The position numbers and the translations under genes were made by a program. Source: Halarchaeum grantii (lineage in GTDB: Archaea; Halobacteriota; Halobacteria; Halobacteriales; Halobacteriaceae). Taken from it: 64,000 nt of DNA. Shown piece by piece: positions 28,255-37,244 of this stretch (position 1 is the stretch's first letter; each line of letters opens with the position of its first letter). The notes beneath the pieces were generated by a model that was not told the DNA's origin, did not search any database, and worked only from the letters and a program-made list of their open reading frames with translations. Where the stretch lies: NCBI RefSeq assembly GCF_014647455.2, contig NZ_BMPF01000001.1:1-64000 (forward strand). The letters run 5' to 3'.

Positions 28255-29319
28255 TCAGACGACGTCCTCGACGACGACGCGCTCGGCGGAGACGTCCTCG
28301 ATCACTGCGCCGAACCCGCCGACCGTCACCTCGCCGTCGTCCGTCTCCACGACGAGCGAGGCCTGCCCCGCGAGGCTCTGGAGCGAGCGCGGCCCGTCGT
28401 CCTCGTCGTCGCGGCCCTCGTAGGCGATGTCGACGACGCGCCCCGCGAACTCGCAGTACTCGCCCGTCTCGACGCGGTGGCCCTCGATGTGTACGAGCAC
28501 GTCCGCGCCGGCCTGCAGGCGGGGGGCGAACTCGTGGGCGGCGCGCCGGACGTCCACGTACGTCCGTGGGTACCCGCGGTCGGCCTCGAGCAGCGGCTCC
28601 CAGAGTTCCCAGAGCGTGCTCAAGTAGTACCAGACGAAGACGGCGGCGTGCGTCCGGTCGTTCACGACGACGCCGTACTCGCGCGGCGAGCCGACGTGCT
28701 CGGCGTAGCAGACGCGGTGCTGGTCGACGATGGCGAGGAAGGGGGCTTCGCGTTCGCGCCAGCGCGCCTCCGTCGCGACCGACTCGAGCGGGAGGTCGGT
28801 GACGACGTCGCGGGAGCAGGAGTGAATCGACAGCTGGACCGCGACGCCGCGCTCGTGGGCGCCCGCGAGCGCGGCGCGCAGGTCGCGGAACTGCGCGGGC
28901 GTCACGGAGAGCTGCACGCGGTGCTCGGCGCTCCCGACGAACGCCTCCGCACGGTTGCGCAGCGTCGAGAACCGCGACACCACCGACACCTCGTGGGTGC
29001 GTGGTTCCGGGCGCGTCCACCGGTTCTCGACCTCCGTCGCGGCCGCACGGAGGTCATCGACGCGCTCGCGGAGCGTGGAGACGACGCCCTCCGGGGAGGG
29101 GACGCGCACGTGCAGGTGCTCGCGCTCGTACGTCTCGACGTAGCCCTCGTCCTCGAGGGACCGGACGACGTCGTAGATGCGGGGCTGGGGGACGTCGCTG
29201 GCGTCCGCGAGCGCGCTCGCCGACGTGGAGCCGAGTTCGAGGAGCGCGACGTACGCGCGGGCCTGATAGGGCGAGAACCCCTCGCCTTCGAGCACGGACG
29301 CCAGCGCCTCAGTGTCCAT
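28255..29319 (-). CDS. TrmB-family transcriptional regulator
   Basis: 354 residues from MDTEALASVLEGEGFSPYQA. N-terminal winged HTH (ARAYVALLELGSTSASALAD, VPQPRIYDVVRSLEDEGYV) followed by a helix with Arg/Glu repeats and a C-terminal TrmB regulatory domain (VQLSVTPAQFRDLRAALAGA, VVNDRTHAAVFVWYYLSTLW, GRVVDIAYEGRDDED). Haloarchaeal TrmB proteins sense sugars and control glycolysis/gluconeogenesis switching. No sugar transporter is adjacent, so targets are presumably elsewhere. ATG 29319 chosen because upstream codons are low complexity. Confidence 0.9.
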   Translation of the reverse strand: MDTEALASVLEGEGFSPYQARAYVALLELGSTSASALADASDVPQPRIYDVVRSLEDEGYVETYEREHLHVRVPSPEGVVSTLRERVDDLRAAATEVENRWTRPEPRTHEVSVVSRFSTLRNRAEAFVGSAEHRVQLSVTPAQFRDLRAALAGAHERGVAVQLSIHSCSRDVVTDLPLESVATEARWREREAPFLAIVDQHRVCYAEHVGSPREYGVVVNDRTHAAVFVWYYLSTLWELWEPLLEADRGYPRTYVDVRRAAHEFAPRLQAGADVLVHIEGHRVETGEYCEFAGRVVDIAYEGRDDEDDGPRSLQSLAGQASLVVETDDGEVTVGGFGAVIEDVSAERVVVEDVV

Positions 29320-29480
29320 ACCTCCCCTGTGGCGCCCGCCGTCGTAAGTCCCTTTCTGCGTCCGCCCGCTGACGCCGCCCTCGCCTCCGGCGTCCGTCCG
29401 CGCCCCGCCTCCTGACGACACGGGCGGGCAGACGCTCGCGAGGAGACAGCGCTTTCCCGCCGGGACGGCTTCGCGACACC

Positions 29481-29909
29481 ATGCACGGAGTCACGCGCGT
29501 CGAGGACGACGCCGAACGCGCGGACGCGCTCGGCGTCCGCTACGCCGTCTTCGTCGACGAGCAGGGCGTCCCCGAGGACGTGGAGGTCGACGAGCACGAG
29601 GCGGCCGCCACGCATTACGTCGCGTACGCCGACGGGACTCCGGTGGGCGCCGCGCGCTACCGCGAGCACGACGACGCGACGGCCAAAATCGAGCGCGTCG
29701 CCGTCCGCGAGTCGCATCGCGGCGAGGGCTGGGGGGCGCACCTGATGGACGCCGTCGAGGCCGACGCCCGCGAGGCCGGCTACGAGCGCGCCGTCCTCCA
29801 CGCGCAGACGCCCGTCGTCGGGTTCTACGAGGCGCGCGGCTACGAGGTGGTCGGCGAGACGTTCGAGGAGGCCGGCATCCCGCACGTCGAGATGGCGACG
29901 CGGCTCTGA
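29481..29909 (+). CDS. GNAT-family N-acetyltransferase
   Basis: 142 residues, ElaA/PA4534-like GNAT. Visible: YAVFVDEQGVPEDVEVDEHE, ARYREHDDATAKIERVAVRE and the acetyl-CoA motif SHRGEGWGAHLMDAVEADAR; the C-terminal VVGFYEARGYEVVGETFEE is the usual final strand-helix. Acceptor unknown. Divergent from the TrmB gene over 160 bp. Confidence 0.88.
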   Translation: MHGVTRVEDDAERADALGVRYAVFVDEQGVPEDVEVDEHEAAATHYVAYADGTPVGAARYREHDDATAKIERVAVRESHRGEGWGAHLMDAVEADAREAGYERAVLHAQTPVVGFYEARGYEVVGETFEEAGIPHVEMATRL

Positions 29910-29946
29910 GCCGCGCGGCGACGAGGTGGCGGGCCTCGGTAGTGGG

Positions 29947-30276
29947 TCAGTCCTCGTCCTCGACGTCCACGGTGAACTCGTCGACGGCCTCCTCGGCCAC
30001 CTCGAAGGAGACCATTTCGAGGTCGGCCGCGAGCAGGTCGGGGAGCCGCTCGGTGAAGCGCTCGCAGTGGTCGGTCTCCTCGTGGGCGGCGTGCGCGGCC
30101 GCGTCCTCGTAGCGCTCGACGAACCGGAGCGTGTTCTCGTCGTGGACGTCGACGCCGGCGCGGTAGTCGATGACGCCGTCCTCGCGGTTGGACGCCTCGA
30201 CGAGCTCTCTGACTGCATCGAGGGCTTCTTCGCGGTGTTCGGGGTCGAGGTGGAACGTCGCGTGCAGAACGAACAT
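29947..30276 (-). CDS. Antibiotic-biosynthesis-monooxygenase (ABM) domain protein
   Basis: 109 residues with the dimeric ferredoxin-like ABM fold: FVLHATFHLDPEHREEALDA, SNREDGVIDYRAGVDVHDEN, RFVERYEDAAAHAAHEETDH. The His-rich helix resembles putative quinol monooxygenases such as YgiN; enzymatic activity is not assured. The start ATG at 30276 fits the fold boundary. Divergent from the Lrp gene. Confidence 0.8.
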   Translation of the reverse strand: MFVLHATFHLDPEHREEALDAVRELVEASNREDGVIDYRAGVDVHDENTLRFVERYEDAAAHAAHEETDHCERFTERLPDLLAADLEMVSFEVAEEAVDEFTVDVEDED

Positions 30277-30396
30277 GGCTCGAACGGGCGCGCGGACGGC
30301 ACAAAAGCCGTCCGGTGCCGACCGAACCGCTTCCCCTCGACGCCCCCCGCCACCGAGAGAGTCAGACCTAAGAACGGACCCGTCCACCATGGGAGT

Positions 30397-30891
30397 ATGG
30401 ACGACGACGACCGCAGACGCGTCCTCGACCTGCTCTGCGAGGACGCCCGGTACACGCCCGAGGACGTCGCTCGACAGCTCGACCTCACGCCCGAGGAGGC
30501 CGAGGCACACATCGAGGCCCTCGAGGACGAGGGCGTGCTGCGGGGGTACACGGCGGTCGTGGACTGGGCGGCGCTCGACGACGGCATCGTCGAGGCGAAG
30601 GTGGAGCTGAACGTCGAGCTCGACCGCGAGACGGGCTACGAGGACATCTCGCGTCGGATCGCGAAGTTCCCCGAGGTCGCCGCGTTCCAGCTCGTCAGCG
30701 GCGACTACGACTTCGCCCTGGAGGTGCGCGCGGACTCGATGAACGCGGTCTCGCGCTTCGTCTCCGAGGAGATCGCGCCCATCCCCGAGGTCACGCAGAC
30801 GGTGACGCACTACGTCATGGAGACGTACAAGGCCGAAGGCATCGAGTTCGGCGACGGGGAGGAGGACGACCGGCTCTCCTACTCGCCATGA
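30397..30891 (+). CDS. Lrp/AsnC-family transcriptional regulator
   Basis: 164 residues. HTH DDDDRRRVLDLLCEDARYTP and PEEAEAHIEALEDEGVLRGY, then the ligand-binding RAM domain (EAKVELNVELDRETGYEDIS, VSGDYDFALEVRADSMNAVS). Its stop overlaps the aminotransferase start by 4 bp (ATGA), so it is a cotranscribed, probably local, amino-acid-responsive regulator. Confidence 0.93.
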   Translation: MDDDDRRRVLDLLCEDARYTPEDVARQLDLTPEEAEAHIEALEDEGVLRGYTAVVDWAALDDGIVEAKVELNVELDRETGYEDISRRIAKFPEVAAFQLVSGDYDFALEVRADSMNAVSRFVSEEIAPIPEVTQTVTHYVMETYKAEGIEFGDGEEDDRLSYSP

Positions 30892-32033
30892 GCCACCACC
30901 TCTCTGAGCGCGCCGAGCGAACGCCGCCCTCCGGGATTCGGCGGTTCTTCGAGATCGCCGAGGAGATGGAGGACGTCGTCTCGCTCGGCGTCGGCGAACC
31001 CGACTTCAGCGCGCCGTGGCCCGCGCGCAAAGCCGCCATCGAGGCCCTCGAGCGCGGGCAGACCTCCTACACGTCGAACCGGGGGCGACGCGACCTCCGC
31101 GAAGCCATCTCCACGCACGCGACGCGCTACGGCCACGACTACGACGCCGAGGAGGAAATCCTCGTGACGACGGGCGTCAGCGAGGCGATGGACCTCGCGA
31201 TGCGCGCGCTCGTCGACCCCGGTGACGTCGTCGCCGTCGCCGAACCCGCCTACATCTCCTACGGGCCGGACGCCTCCTTCTCGGGGGGCGAGGTCCTCCC
31301 CGTCCCGACCGAGGCGAGCGAGGAGTTCCGCCTCACCTACGACGCGTTGGAGCGCGCGGGCGCCGAGCGCGCGGACGTCCTCGTCTTCTGCTACCCGAAC
31401 AACCCGACGGGCGCGACGATGGACGCGACCCACCTCGCGGAAGTCGCGGAGTTCGCGCGCGAGCATGACCTCTTCGTGCTCGCCGACGAGGTGTACGCCG
31501 CGCTCACCTACGAGGGCGAGCACGACAGCATCGCCACCCAGCGGGGGATGCGCGAGCGCACCGTCGTCTTCAACGGCTTCTCGAAGGCGTACGCGATGAC
31601 CGGCCTCCGGCTGGGATACGCGATGGGGCCCCCGGAGGTGGTCGACGCCATGAACCGCATCCACCAGTACACGATGCTCTCCGCGCCGACGACGGCGCAG
31701 GCCGCCGCGCTCGAGGCCCTCGAGTCGTGTGACGACGCCGTCGCGGACATGCGCGAGCAGTACGACCGCCGCCGGCGCTTCGTCCTCTCGCGCTTCCGGG
31801 AGATGGGGCTGGACTGCTTCGAGGCGCAGGGCGCCTTCTACGTCTTCCCCTCGGTGCCGGGCGACGACGAGGCGTTCGCGGAGGAACTGCTGCGCGAGGC
31901 GGAGGTCGCCGTCGTCCCCGGGCGCGTCTTCGGCGACGGCGGCGAGGGCCACGTCCGGGTCTCCTACGCGCGCTCGCTCCCCGAACTCCGGGAGGCGATG
32001 GACCGCATTGAGGCGTTCCTCGCGGACTACTGA
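30888..32033 (+). CDS. PLP-dependent aminotransferase, class I/II
   Basis: 381 residues, fold-type I aminotransferase. Substrate-side SLGVGEPDFSAPWPARKAAI; FCYPNNPTGATMD; ADEVYAALTYEG with the PLP-ring Asp; and the Schiff-base lysine K233 in FNGFSKAYAMTGLRLGY. Likely an aspartate/aromatic or alanine transaminase; exact substrate cannot be read off. It overlaps an Lrp regulator upstream by 4 bp and the sirtuin gene downstream by 1 bp. Confidence 0.92.
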   Translation: MSHHLSERAERTPPSGIRRFFEIAEEMEDVVSLGVGEPDFSAPWPARKAAIEALERGQTSYTSNRGRRDLREAISTHATRYGHDYDAEEEILVTTGVSEAMDLAMRALVDPGDVVAVAEPAYISYGPDASFSGGEVLPVPTEASEEFRLTYDALERAGAERADVLVFCYPNNPTGATMDATHLAEVAEFAREHDLFVLADEVYAALTYEGEHDSIATQRGMRERTVVFNGFSKAYAMTGLRLGYAMGPPEVVDAMNRIHQYTMLSAPTTAQAAALEALESCDDAVADMREQYDRRRRFVLSRFREMGLDCFEAQGAFYVFPSVPGDDEAFAEELLREAEVAVVPGRVFGDGGEGHVRVSYARSLPELREAMDRIEAFLADY

Positions 32034-32887
32034 TGGGCGAGAGCGGGGGCCACGCGGGGCGCGCCGACCCCGGGCACGCGGACGCGGTGTCCCGGATCGC
32101 CGACTCGCTCGTCGACGCCGACACCGCGGTCGCGTTCACGGGCGCGGGCGTCAGCACCGCATCCGGGGTCCCGTCCTTCCGTGGCGACGACGGCGTCTGG
32201 AACGCCGAGTACGACCCGGCCGACTTCCGCATCGAGCGCTTCCGCGCCGACCCGGTCGGCTTCTGGGAGGACCGCCTCGAACTCCACGAGACGATGTACG
32301 GTGTCGACGCCGCGAGAACCGAGGGGGACGGACGCGCGAGCGACGCGGGAGAGCGGGACGCGCACGCCGTCGCGCCGAACGCCGCCCACGACGCGCTCGC
32401 GACACTGGAGGACGCGGGCGTCCTCACCGCCGTGGTCACGCAGAACGTCGACGGCTTGCACGCGGCCGCCGGCACGGACTCCCTGCTGGAGATCCACGGG
32501 AACGCCCGGCGCAGCGTCTGCGTCGACTGTGGGACGACGACGCCGACGGACGCCGTCCGCGAGCGCGTCCGCGACGGCGAGACGCCACCGCGCTGTGACT
32601 GTGGCGGCCTCCTCAAGCCGGACGTGGTGCTGTTCGGTGAGCGTCTCCCGCCGGTCTTCGGCGAGGCGCGACGGCTCGCCCGTGAGGCCGACGCCTTCCT
32701 CGCCGCCGGGTCGTCGCTCACCGTCGAGCCTGCGGCGTCGCTCCCGGTGACGGCGGCACGCGATGGCGACCTCCACGTGGTGAACTTCGACGGGACGCCA
32801 CACGATGACGTCGCGGCGACGGTCAGTCGGGCGGACGTTACGGACGTGCTTCCGGCGGTGGCGTCGCGCGTTCTCGACCACCACTGA
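32033..32887 (+). CDS. NAD-dependent protein deacylase (sirtuin, SIR2)
   Basis: 284 residues. NAD-binding GAGVSTASGVPSFRGDDGVW, TQNVDGLHAAAG (with catalytic-His region LEIHGN), and zinc Cys 163, 166, 188 and 190 (CVDCG, CDCGG), then LKPDVVLFGE and AGSSLTVEPA. About 30 extra residues (EGDGRASDAGERDAHAVAP) are inserted in the small domain, a haloarchaeal acidic insertion. Removes acyl groups from lysines using NAD. Last gene of the Lrp-aminotransferase-sirtuin unit. Confidence 0.93.
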   Translation: MGESGGHAGRADPGHADAVSRIADSLVDADTAVAFTGAGVSTASGVPSFRGDDGVWNAEYDPADFRIERFRADPVGFWEDRLELHETMYGVDAARTEGDGRASDAGERDAHAVAPNAAHDALATLEDAGVLTAVVTQNVDGLHAAAGTDSLLEIHGNARRSVCVDCGTTTPTDAVRERVRDGETPPRCDCGGLLKPDVVLFGERLPPVFGEARRLAREADAFLAAGSSLTVEPAASLPVTAARDGDLHVVNFDGTPHDDVAATVSRADVTDVLPAVASRVLDHH

Positions 32888-32979
32888 CGTTTCGGACGGC
32901 CATCACGTTTACCCGTTGAGGCGGCGACACGTTTTAGTGAGCGCGGGCGCCCACGCGTCCGTCACCACTCCCCCCACCG

Positions 32980-35550
32980 ATGACACGAGCATCCCGAGCA
33001 GTCGCGTTGAACGCCATCGTCGTCCTCTCGCTGGTCGCATCGGTCGGCGTCGGTTTCGTCGGCACCGCCGTCGCCGCCGATACCGCCACTATCGAGGCGA
33101 CGCCGGCGAACGCGACCGCCACGGCCACGCACAACGTCTCTGTCTCCCCGGACTCGAACGAAGCCGGGAGTTCGCTGAATTCGATCCAAGTTCAGTACCC
33201 CGACTCGTCGGCGGACGCCGGCAACGTCACCGGGGCCGACGTCGAGGCCGCCTACGTCGTCCGGAACGGTGACCGGACGAACGTCACGGACGACCTCCAA
33301 GCCGTCAAGCACAGCGACAACGGCAACACGGTGGCGTTCACCTTCGGCGGGAGTTACGACGTGAGGGCCGGCGACACCTTCCACGTCGTCTACAGCGACG
33401 TCGAGAACCCCGACTCGATGGGCACGTACTCGGTCAAGGTCGACCTGAACTCGCAGTCCTCCGGGTCGCCCGCGACCGACAGACTGAACATCACGCAGGC
33501 GGCCGCGACGACGTCGCTCACCGCGACGCCGGACTGGGACGGCGCGAACGCGACGCACACGCTCTCCTACGCGCCCGGGAGCGCACAGGACAACCGGACG
33601 CTCCAGAACGTCACGGTCGACTACGGTATGAACGCGACGCTGTACGACCTGCCGCCCGAAAACGTCACCGCGTTCGTCGACGCGGACGCGGACGGTCAGA
33701 ACGACAGCGCCGAGTCCGGGCTGAACGTCACCGGCGTCACGGCGGCGAACCAGAACCTCACCGTCGCGTTCGACGGGAGCTACACGCTGAACGCGAGCGA
33801 ACCGATCGTCGTCTCCTACGACCCGGTCGGGAACCCGGACGCCGCGGGCACGTACACGGAGCGCGTCACCGCGAACGGCGACTGGGAGAACGCGACGAAC
33901 GTCACGCTCGACGTCGTCGTGAGCTCGGAGACGAGCGACGCCTCCGTCACACCGTACCCGCCGTACGCGGGCGCGCAGAGTACACACGTCGCGACCGGTG
34001 AGGTCGGGTCGGACGACGCCTCCGATTCGCTGAACGAGTTCCGCGTCGACTACGCCGAGGACACGGGCGCGACCGACGTCTCCGCGGTCGGACTGAGCGA
34101 CGTGCACGCCGTCGGCATCAGCACCGACGGTGACGGGACCATCGAGACGAACGTCACGGACGACCTCTCCTCGGTCAGCATCTCGAACGACGGTCACACG
34201 CTCCTCCTCGGCTTCGGCGGGAGCTACACCCTCGATCAGGGCGACGTCGTCGTCGCGAACTACAGCGACGTCAGAAACCCCGGGGATAACGGCACGTACA
34301 CGGCGGCCGTCGGCATCAACACGCAGAGCGACGACGCGGACATCGCGGCCGACTTCGAGGTCACGACCGGGCCCGCGAGCGCGACGGTGACGGCGGCGAA
34401 CGCGAGCGAGCACGCGAACACGACACACACGCTCGCGTTCCGGCCCGGAACGAGCCAGTACGGCGCGACCGTCACGAGCCTCGCCGCGAACTACACCGCG
34501 AGCGGAATCGCCGACGTGCCCGCGAACGCCACCGTCAGCGACGCCTTCATCGACACGGACGGCGACCTGACGAACGAGTCCGGTGACCCGGCGCTGAACG
34601 TCACCGACTTCGGCGTCACCGACGGCGTCGTGAACGCGACGTTCGAGGGGAACCACACCGTCGCCTCCGACGAGCGCGTCGTCCTCACCTACGAGAACGT
34701 CACGAACCCCGGCGACGGGTCGTACGCGATTCCGAGCGCGCTGAACGGGGACTGGGCGAACGGCACCGACGCGACGCTCACCGTCACCACGGACACCGAG
34801 GCCGTGAACGCCTCACTCGCCGTGGACCCGGACACGCCTGACGCGACGAGCACGCACACCGCGACCGTCGAAGTCGCGCCGAACGACGCCTCCGACTCGC
34901 TGAACAGCATCGAGGTCGATTACGCGGCGATCGAAACGGCGACCGACGTCTCCGCGGTCGGTGCGAGCGATGTCGTCCGCGTCGGCATCAGCACCGACGG
35001 TGACGGGACCGTCGAGACGAACGTCTCCGACGATCTCTCGGAGGTCGACGTGTCGAACGACGGCCACACGCTCACGTTCGGCTTCGGCGGGAGCTACACC
35101 CTCTCGCAGGGTGACGTCGTCGTCGTCGAGTACCACGACGCCGAGAACCCCGCGACTGAGAGCACCTATCACGCCGCGATCGGCGTGAACGTCCAGAGCA
35201 CGGACGCGCCCGTCACTGCGGCCTTCGACATCGCCGCGTCCTCGAGCGACGACGATAGCGACACGAGCGGCGGGAGCGACACCGACGACACCAGTAACAG
35301 CGTCGGTGACACGAGCGATACTACCGGCGCGACGGACGGTGGGAGCGGCGACGACGGACAGTCCACGACGACCACCACGCCGACCACGACCGCCACGCCG
35401 ACGGAGACACAGACCGTGACGTCGACCACGACGGCCACGAGCGCCACGGCAGCCACGGAGACGACGTCCGGCGGCTTGCTCGGCTTCGGGCTCGCCGCCG
35501 TGAGCGTCGCGCTCGCCGCCGGCGTCCTCGTCCTGCGCCGCCGCGACTGA
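32980..35550 (+). CDS. Modular glycosylated surface protein with alternating A-B-A-B-A repeats
   Basis: 856 residues. Signal peptide VALNAIVVLSLVASVGVGFV to AVAAD; five beta-rich modules of about 140 residues (approximately 35-175, 176-316, 317-466, 467-609, 610-752); a Ser/Asp then Thr/Pro stalk (STTTTTPTTTATPTETQTVT) of about 70 residues; and a C-terminal membrane helix LLGFGLAAVSVALAAGVLVL with RRRD end. Modules 1, 3, 5 share GHTLxFGFGGSYTLxQGDVV; modules 2, 4 share GLNVT/ALNVT and DADGxxNDSAESG-type phrases. Dozens of N-X-S/T sites. Likely an S-layer-associated or adhesion protein. Confidence 0.8.
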   Translation: MTRASRAVALNAIVVLSLVASVGVGFVGTAVAADTATIEATPANATATATHNVSVSPDSNEAGSSLNSIQVQYPDSSADAGNVTGADVEAAYVVRNGDRTNVTDDLQAVKHSDNGNTVAFTFGGSYDVRAGDTFHVVYSDVENPDSMGTYSVKVDLNSQSSGSPATDRLNITQAAATTSLTATPDWDGANATHTLSYAPGSAQDNRTLQNVTVDYGMNATLYDLPPENVTAFVDADADGQNDSAESGLNVTGVTAANQNLTVAFDGSYTLNASEPIVVSYDPVGNPDAAGTYTERVTANGDWENATNVTLDVVVSSETSDASVTPYPPYAGAQSTHVATGEVGSDDASDSLNEFRVDYAEDTGATDVSAVGLSDVHAVGISTDGDGTIETNVTDDLSSVSISNDGHTLLLGFGGSYTLDQGDVVVANYSDVRNPGDNGTYTAAVGINTQSDDADIAADFEVTTGPASATVTAANASEHANTTHTLAFRPGTSQYGATVTSLAANYTASGIADVPANATVSDAFIDTDGDLTNESGDPALNVTDFGVTDGVVNATFEGNHTVASDERVVLTYENVTNPGDGSYAIPSALNGDWANGTDATLTVTTDTEAVNASLAVDPDTPDATSTHTATVEVAPNDASDSLNSIEVDYAAIETATDVSAVGASDVVRVGISTDGDGTVETNVSDDLSEVDVSNDGHTLTFGFGGSYTLSQGDVVVVEYHDAENPATESTYHAAIGVNVQSTDAPVTAAFDIAASSSDDDSDTSGGSDTDDTSNSVGDTSDTTGATDGGSGDDGQSTTTTTPTTTATPTETQTVTSTTTATSATAATETTSGGLLGFGLAAVSVALAAGVLVLRRRD

Positions 35551-35662
35551 CGCGCGGCGGGGCGCGCCACCCGATCACGACGCCGCGCCCACCGCGTTCG
35601 ACACCCGACCCGCGAACGCGGTCGCTGCGCGACCGTTCCGACCGGCCGAAGAACCGACCTCC

Positions 35663-35884
35663 TTAGAACTCGTACTCGTCGCCGAGCGAGCGCTCGCTCG
35701 TCTCACGCATCTCCTCCTCGAAGCGCTCTTCCTCCTCCTCGCCGGCGGTGATGTCGTAGACGTTCAGTCCCGTTGAGAGGAGTTCTTCGACCGCTTCCTT
35801 CCGATTGAGGAACTCACCCTCGTCGACGAGGCGGTCGATCTCGACTTCAATATCGCTCGGGAGGTCGACTTCAGCGGTGGGCAT
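35663..35884 (-). CDS. CopG/RHH-type small DNA-binding protein (DUF7120-like)
   Basis: 73 residues. PTAEVDLPSDIEVEIDRLVD then EGEFLNRKEAVEELLSTGLN is the ribbon-helix-helix pattern: an N-terminal beta strand and two helices with the FxNRxEAVEE turn. The tail EEEEERFEEEMRETSERSLG is an acidic helix. No toxin gene is adjacent, so this is more likely a solitary regulator than an antitoxin. Confidence 0.75.
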   Translation of the reverse strand: MPTAEVDLPSDIEVEIDRLVDEGEFLNRKEAVEELLSTGLNVYDITAGEEEEERFEEEMRETSERSLGDEYEF

Positions 35885-35986
35885 ATCGATGGAAGGTTCC
35901 CGGGCGAAACATTTCAAGGCTGTGGCTGCGAGACCGGGCTCGGGCACCCGAGCGCTCTTTACCCGCCGGTTGCGTATCCCACGCGT

Positions 35987-36256
35987 ATGCACGGGGAGTC
36001 CTCGGTGAAGGTCCCGGGTGGGAAACTCGTCCGCGCGGCGGTCACCTACGAGGCGCACGTCCAATCGGTCGAGATTCGCGGCGACTTCTTCCTCGAACCG
36101 CCGGAGGCCCTGACGGCGCTCGAGCGCGCCGTCGAGGGCCTGCCACGCGACGCCTCACACGAGGAGTTCGCGACGGCCGTCGGCGCCGTCGACGCCACGC
36201 TCGTCGGCTTCGACGCGGACGACGTCGCCACCGCCGTCCGGGAGGCGATGGAATGA
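35987..36256 (+). CDS. lplB: Lipoate-protein ligase accessory subunit (LplB/C-terminal domain)
   Basis: 89 residues corresponding to the C-terminal domain of bacterial LplA, which archaea encode as a separate protein. KVPGGKLVRAAVTYEAHVQS then EIRGDFFLEPPEALTALERA are its usual phrases. It overlaps lplA by 4 bp. In Thermoplasma both pieces are needed to activate lipoate; the same is expected here. Confidence 0.85.
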   Translation: MHGESSVKVPGGKLVRAAVTYEAHVQSVEIRGDFFLEPPEALTALERAVEGLPRDASHEEFATAVGAVDATLVGFDADDVATAVREAME

Positions 36257-37014
36257 GCGACGACCACGACGGCCTCCGCGTCGTCGACCCCGAGGCGCTC
36301 TCGGAGCCGGTCCATCACGCGCTCGACGAGGTGTTGACGAACCGCCTGCAGGCCGGCGAGACGCCACCGACCCTCCGCGTGTGGCGTCGCGACACGCCCG
36401 CCGTCCCGTTCGGCCGCTTCCAGTCCTTCGACGACGAGGTCGAGGCCGAGTACGCCCGCGAGCACGGCATCGTGCCCGTGCGCCGCGTCACCGGCGGCGG
36501 GTCGATGTACGTCGCACCCGGCGACGTCGTCACCTACTCGCTCTACCTCCCAGCGTCGTGGGTGCCCGACGACGTCGAGGCGAGTTACGCGGACCTCGAT
36601 CGGAGCGCCATCGAGGCGCTTCGCGGACTCGGCCTCGACGTCCGTCACGAGCCGCTGAACGACATCGAGCACGCCGACGGGAAGATCGGTGGCTCCGCCC
36701 AGCTGCGCTCGGGGGACGCCGTCCTCCACCACGCGACGATGAGCTACGACCTCGACACCCGCGAGATGCTCCGCGTGCTCCGCATCGGCGCGGAGAAGGT
36801 CTCCGATAAGGCCGTGCGCTCGGCGGAGAAACGCGTCGCCGTCATGACCGACCACCTCGACGCCTCGCGCGAGGACGTCATCGACGCGGTCGTGGACGCG
36901 TACGTCGCGCGCTTCGGCGGCGGGCGCGGCGAGCTGAGCGAGGACGAGCGCGAGGCCGCACTCGAACTCGCGGACGCGAAGTTCTCGACGCCCGAGTGGA
37001 ACGAGCGCCTGTGA
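36253..37014 (+). CDS. lplA: Lipoate-protein ligase catalytic subunit
   Basis: 253 residues of the biotin/lipoate ligase catalytic fold. Visible: PTLRVWRRDTPAVPFGRFQS, VPVRRVTGGGSMYVAPGDVV (lipoyl-AMP loop RRxTGGG), DIEHADGKIGGSAQLRSGDA (catalytic Lys) and HHATMSYDLD. Attaches lipoate to E2 or GcvH proteins in the cytoplasm together with the upstream small subunit. A CCCCT-CTT-AGGGG hairpin at 37124-37136 may lie near the end of the operon. Confidence 0.92.
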   Translation: MSDDHDGLRVVDPEALSEPVHHALDEVLTNRLQAGETPPTLRVWRRDTPAVPFGRFQSFDDEVEAEYAREHGIVPVRRVTGGGSMYVAPGDVVTYSLYLPASWVPDDVEASYADLDRSAIEALRGLGLDVRHEPLNDIEHADGKIGGSAQLRSGDAVLHHATMSYDLDTREMLRVLRIGAEKVSDKAVRSAEKRVAVMTDHLDASREDVIDAVVDAYVARFGGGRGELSEDEREAALELADAKFSTPEWNERL

Positions 37015-37207
37015 GGCACCGCGGCCGGTCGTCAGGGAGAGCACGCCCGTGCCGTGGGTCCGGAGGAGTCGGCCCACCGACCGCCTCACCCAGTTCTTCT
37101 GTCAGCACTCGTCGTGACGTAGACCCCTCTTAGGGGCGCCCATACGGCCCTCAAGCCGACCCGTCCGCCGGAAAGCCACCACAACGTGTCACCGAGTGGG
37201 GTCGTCC

Positions 37208-37222
37208 CACCCAACTTAACAC
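37208..37222 (+). promoter_or_regulatory. Candidate TATA box for the histidine kinase gene
   Basis: CCCAACTTAACACG, centred about 28-30 bp before the ATG at 37245, suggests a leaderless transcript. The 230-bp gap upstream otherwise shows only the small inverted repeat at 37124-37136. Confidence 0.4.
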
Positions 37223-37244
37223 GCTGCCTCGTCTACTACGGACA

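Noticed and set aside
35663-35884. RHH protein as antitoxin of a toxin-antitoxin pair
   Set aside because: No toxin-like gene lies next to it on either side; the neighbours are the surface protein and lipoate ligase genes.
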